From NCBI GenBank assembly GCA_030611765.1, contig JAUWPE010000004.1, forward strand, positions 1 through 46,475: DNA of 46,475 bases, read 5' to 3'. The notes under the pieces were generated by a model. It ran no database searches. It was not told the origin of the DNA and saw only the letters and a program-made list of their open reading frames with translations. This DNA is from Candidatus Cloacimonadota bacterium. Its GTDB lineage: Bacteria; Cloacimonadota; Cloacimonadia; JGIOTU-2. Positions 45,249 through 46,475 of the stretch are shown one piece after another (within the stretch, counting starts at the first letter, position 1; each line of letters starts with the position of its first letter). The translations under genes and the position numbers were made by a program.

Positions 45249-46475
45249 GTGAAAAAAAAATTAAAAATCCTTATTGTTGAAGATATCAAATATGATTATA
45301 TTGCTATGAATAGAGCATTGGACAAGAGCGAGCTTGACTGCAAAAAACTTTGGGTAAAGCAAAGCAAAGATGCAATTCAACTTCTTCGCTCAGGCTCAAT
45401 TGATATAGTTCTAATTGATTACAAACTTCCGGACGAAAATGGTCTTGAGCTCTTTAAAAAAATAAAAAAGAATAAACTATATGTCCCTGTTATTTTTGTG
45501 GCAGCCTCAGGTAACGAATCTATCGCTGCTGAGGCAATTAAATTAGGCGCACAGGATTATATAGTAAAAGACCCTTTGGGTAGATACCTTGAAATAATCC
45601 CTGATATAATAAAAAAAGCACTGAATCAGTGGAAAATAGAGCAGGAACAAAAAATATCTGCTGAAAAATTAAAAAGAAGCGAAGAACGATTCCGTGCTAT
45701 TTTTGAAACAGCTCAAGACTCAATCTTCATAAAAGATAAAAGTCTAAAATACACTCAGGTTAATCCAGCAATGGAGAAACTTTTCGGACTCCCTGCCTCA
45801 AGGTTAATTGAAATGACGGATGATGACCTTTTCGGCAAGGAAGCAGGAGCATACATCAGAGAGACGGACTACCGAGTTCTTAGTGGGGAAATTATTGAGG
45901 ATGAACACACCAAACCAGTAAAAGGAGTTATGAAAACATTTCATGTTGTTAAGATTCCAATGCACGATAATACAGGTAGAATCATAGGGCTCTACGGTAT
46001 TGCCAGAGATATCACTGAGCGAAAGCAAGCAGAGCAAACCCAATCGGTTTTATATCATATTGCAGATGCAATAAATACCACTAAAAATCTTGATGAACTT
46101 TTCAAAATAATTCATAAACAACTTGGTACAATTATAGATACAACAAATTTTTATGTAGCTCTATATGATGAAAAGAGCAATATAATAACTGCACCCTATT
46201 ATGTTGACCAACTGAAAAAAAATATTCCACAACCACAACAATTAAGAAATGGATTAACAGCGTATGTAATTCGTAATGCAAAACCTCTTTATTTAACTGT
46301 CAAAAAACGAGAGCAATTGATGCGAGAGGGTAAAATTGCTCATGCTGATTGGAAAAGTAAAATTTGGCTCGGTGTTCCTCTTAAGATTGGAAGTGAAATT
46401 ATTGGTGCTTTGGCTGTACAAAGTTATACCGATGCTTCTCTCTATACTGAAAAAGATATGGAGATATTAGAATTT
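45249..46475 (+). CDS. REC-PAS-GAF sensor/regulator, truncated by the window edge
   Basis: An open frame of 409 codons running off the window, missing from the ORF track because it has no stop here. It starts with GTG, with TAGGAG 10 nt upstream. Receiver domain about 1-125 (ILIVEDIKYDYIAM, phospho-Asp in IVLIDYKLPDENG, AASGNES, DYIVKDPLGRY). PAS about 145-260 (FRAIFETAQDSIFIKD...VNPAMEKLFGLP...GIARDITERKQAE). GAF about 265-409 (ADAINTTKNLDELFKIIHKQL...IWLGVPLKIGSEIIGALAVQSY). A histidine kinase or other output domain probably follows outside the window. It forms a signalling cluster with the preceding kinase and regulator, although a 109-nt gap separates it. Confidence 0.9.
   Translation, partial: MKKKLKILIVEDIKYDYIAMNRALDKSELDCKKLWVKQSKDAIQLLRSGSIDIVLIDYKLPDENGLELFKKIKKNKLYVPVIFVAASGNESIAAEAIKLGAQDYIVKDPLGRYLEIIPDIIKKALNQWKIEQEQKISAEKLKRSEERFRAIFETAQDSIFIKDKSLKYTQVNPAMEKLFGLPASRLIEMTDDDLFGKEAGAYIRETDYRVLSGEIIEDEHTKPVKGVMKTFHVVKIPMHDNTGRIIGLYGIARDITERKQAEQTQSVLYHIADAINTTKNLDELFKIIHKQLGTIIDTTNFYVALYDEKSNIITAPYYVDQLKKNIPQPQQLRNGLTAYVIRNAKPLYLTVKKREQLMREGKIAHADWKSKIWLGVPLKIGSEIIGALAVQSYTDASLYTEKDMEILEF

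Overview
The window is AT-rich bacterial DNA. Three proteins carry a FlgD-like domain opening with an N(Y/F)PNPF motif: a C10 protease, a lipoprotein and a 1002-residue propeller protein. With the many lipoproteins, the VCBS/ASPIC proteins, an MCE (Mla-like) system and an Omp85-type barrel, this points to a diderm of the FCB superphylum. Candidatus Cloacimonadota is my best guess. That is an inference from protein style and no rRNA is present to confirm it.

Layout. (1) 1-4350: a secreted C10 (streptopain-like) protease, an orphan minimal nucleotidyltransferase and a PEGA lipoprotein, separated by modular intergenic repeats. (2) 4451-7483: operon miaA - parvulin PPIase - deoB (minus strand). 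(3) 7503-8662: a REPtron, that is a REP-associated tyrosine transposase bracketed by its palindromes, with a large two-strand array of 24-26 nt units downstream. (4) 8698-14535 (minus strand): SIR2-like NADase candidate, class V aminotransferase, FlgD lipoprotein, ORF6N protein and purH. A broken second copy of the SIR2 C-terminal region lies just upstream of the SIR2 gene. (5) About 14980-18913: four plus-strand genes inside an otherwise minus-strand neighbourhood, each followed by an attC-like imperfect palindrome. This looks like an integron cassette array without an integrase (CALIN). Cassettes encode a DUF2314-like lipoprotein, a 34-residue Lys-rich protein, a DEAD-box-type helicase with altered motifs and an HI0933-type flavoprotein. 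(6) 18741-19563: hairpin-rich non-coding DNA. (7) 19564-28551 (minus strand): a compact six-gene run purN - mtaB - mlaF-like - mlaD-like - protease/propeller/barrel fusion - VCBS/ASPIC lipoprotein. (8) 28888-31691: sugar-phosphate isomerase and gpsA, separated by further REP copies. (9) 31759-36237: clpB-groEL heat-shock unit with a CIRCE-like operator, a promoter and a terminator. (10) 36349-37015: VapBC-type toxin-antitoxin pair. (11) 37121-42984: large FlgD-tailed propeller protein and an M16 protease. (12) 43428-end: PAS histidine kinase, Rcp1-type response regulator, and a REC-PAS-GAF gene cut by the window edge and absent from the ORF track.

The most notable layer is non-coding. At least four unrelated palindrome/repeat families occupy the gaps, and two of them have entered coding sequences. 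The 16-mer TCCGCCAGCTGGCGGA sits in two genes in different reading frames, and TCCCGA..TCGGGA palindromes sit in the duplicated N-terminal region of the 1002-residue protein. The cassette array, the REPtron and the SIR2/aminotransferase pair with its decayed duplicate make 7.5-19.5 kb the accessory core of the window.
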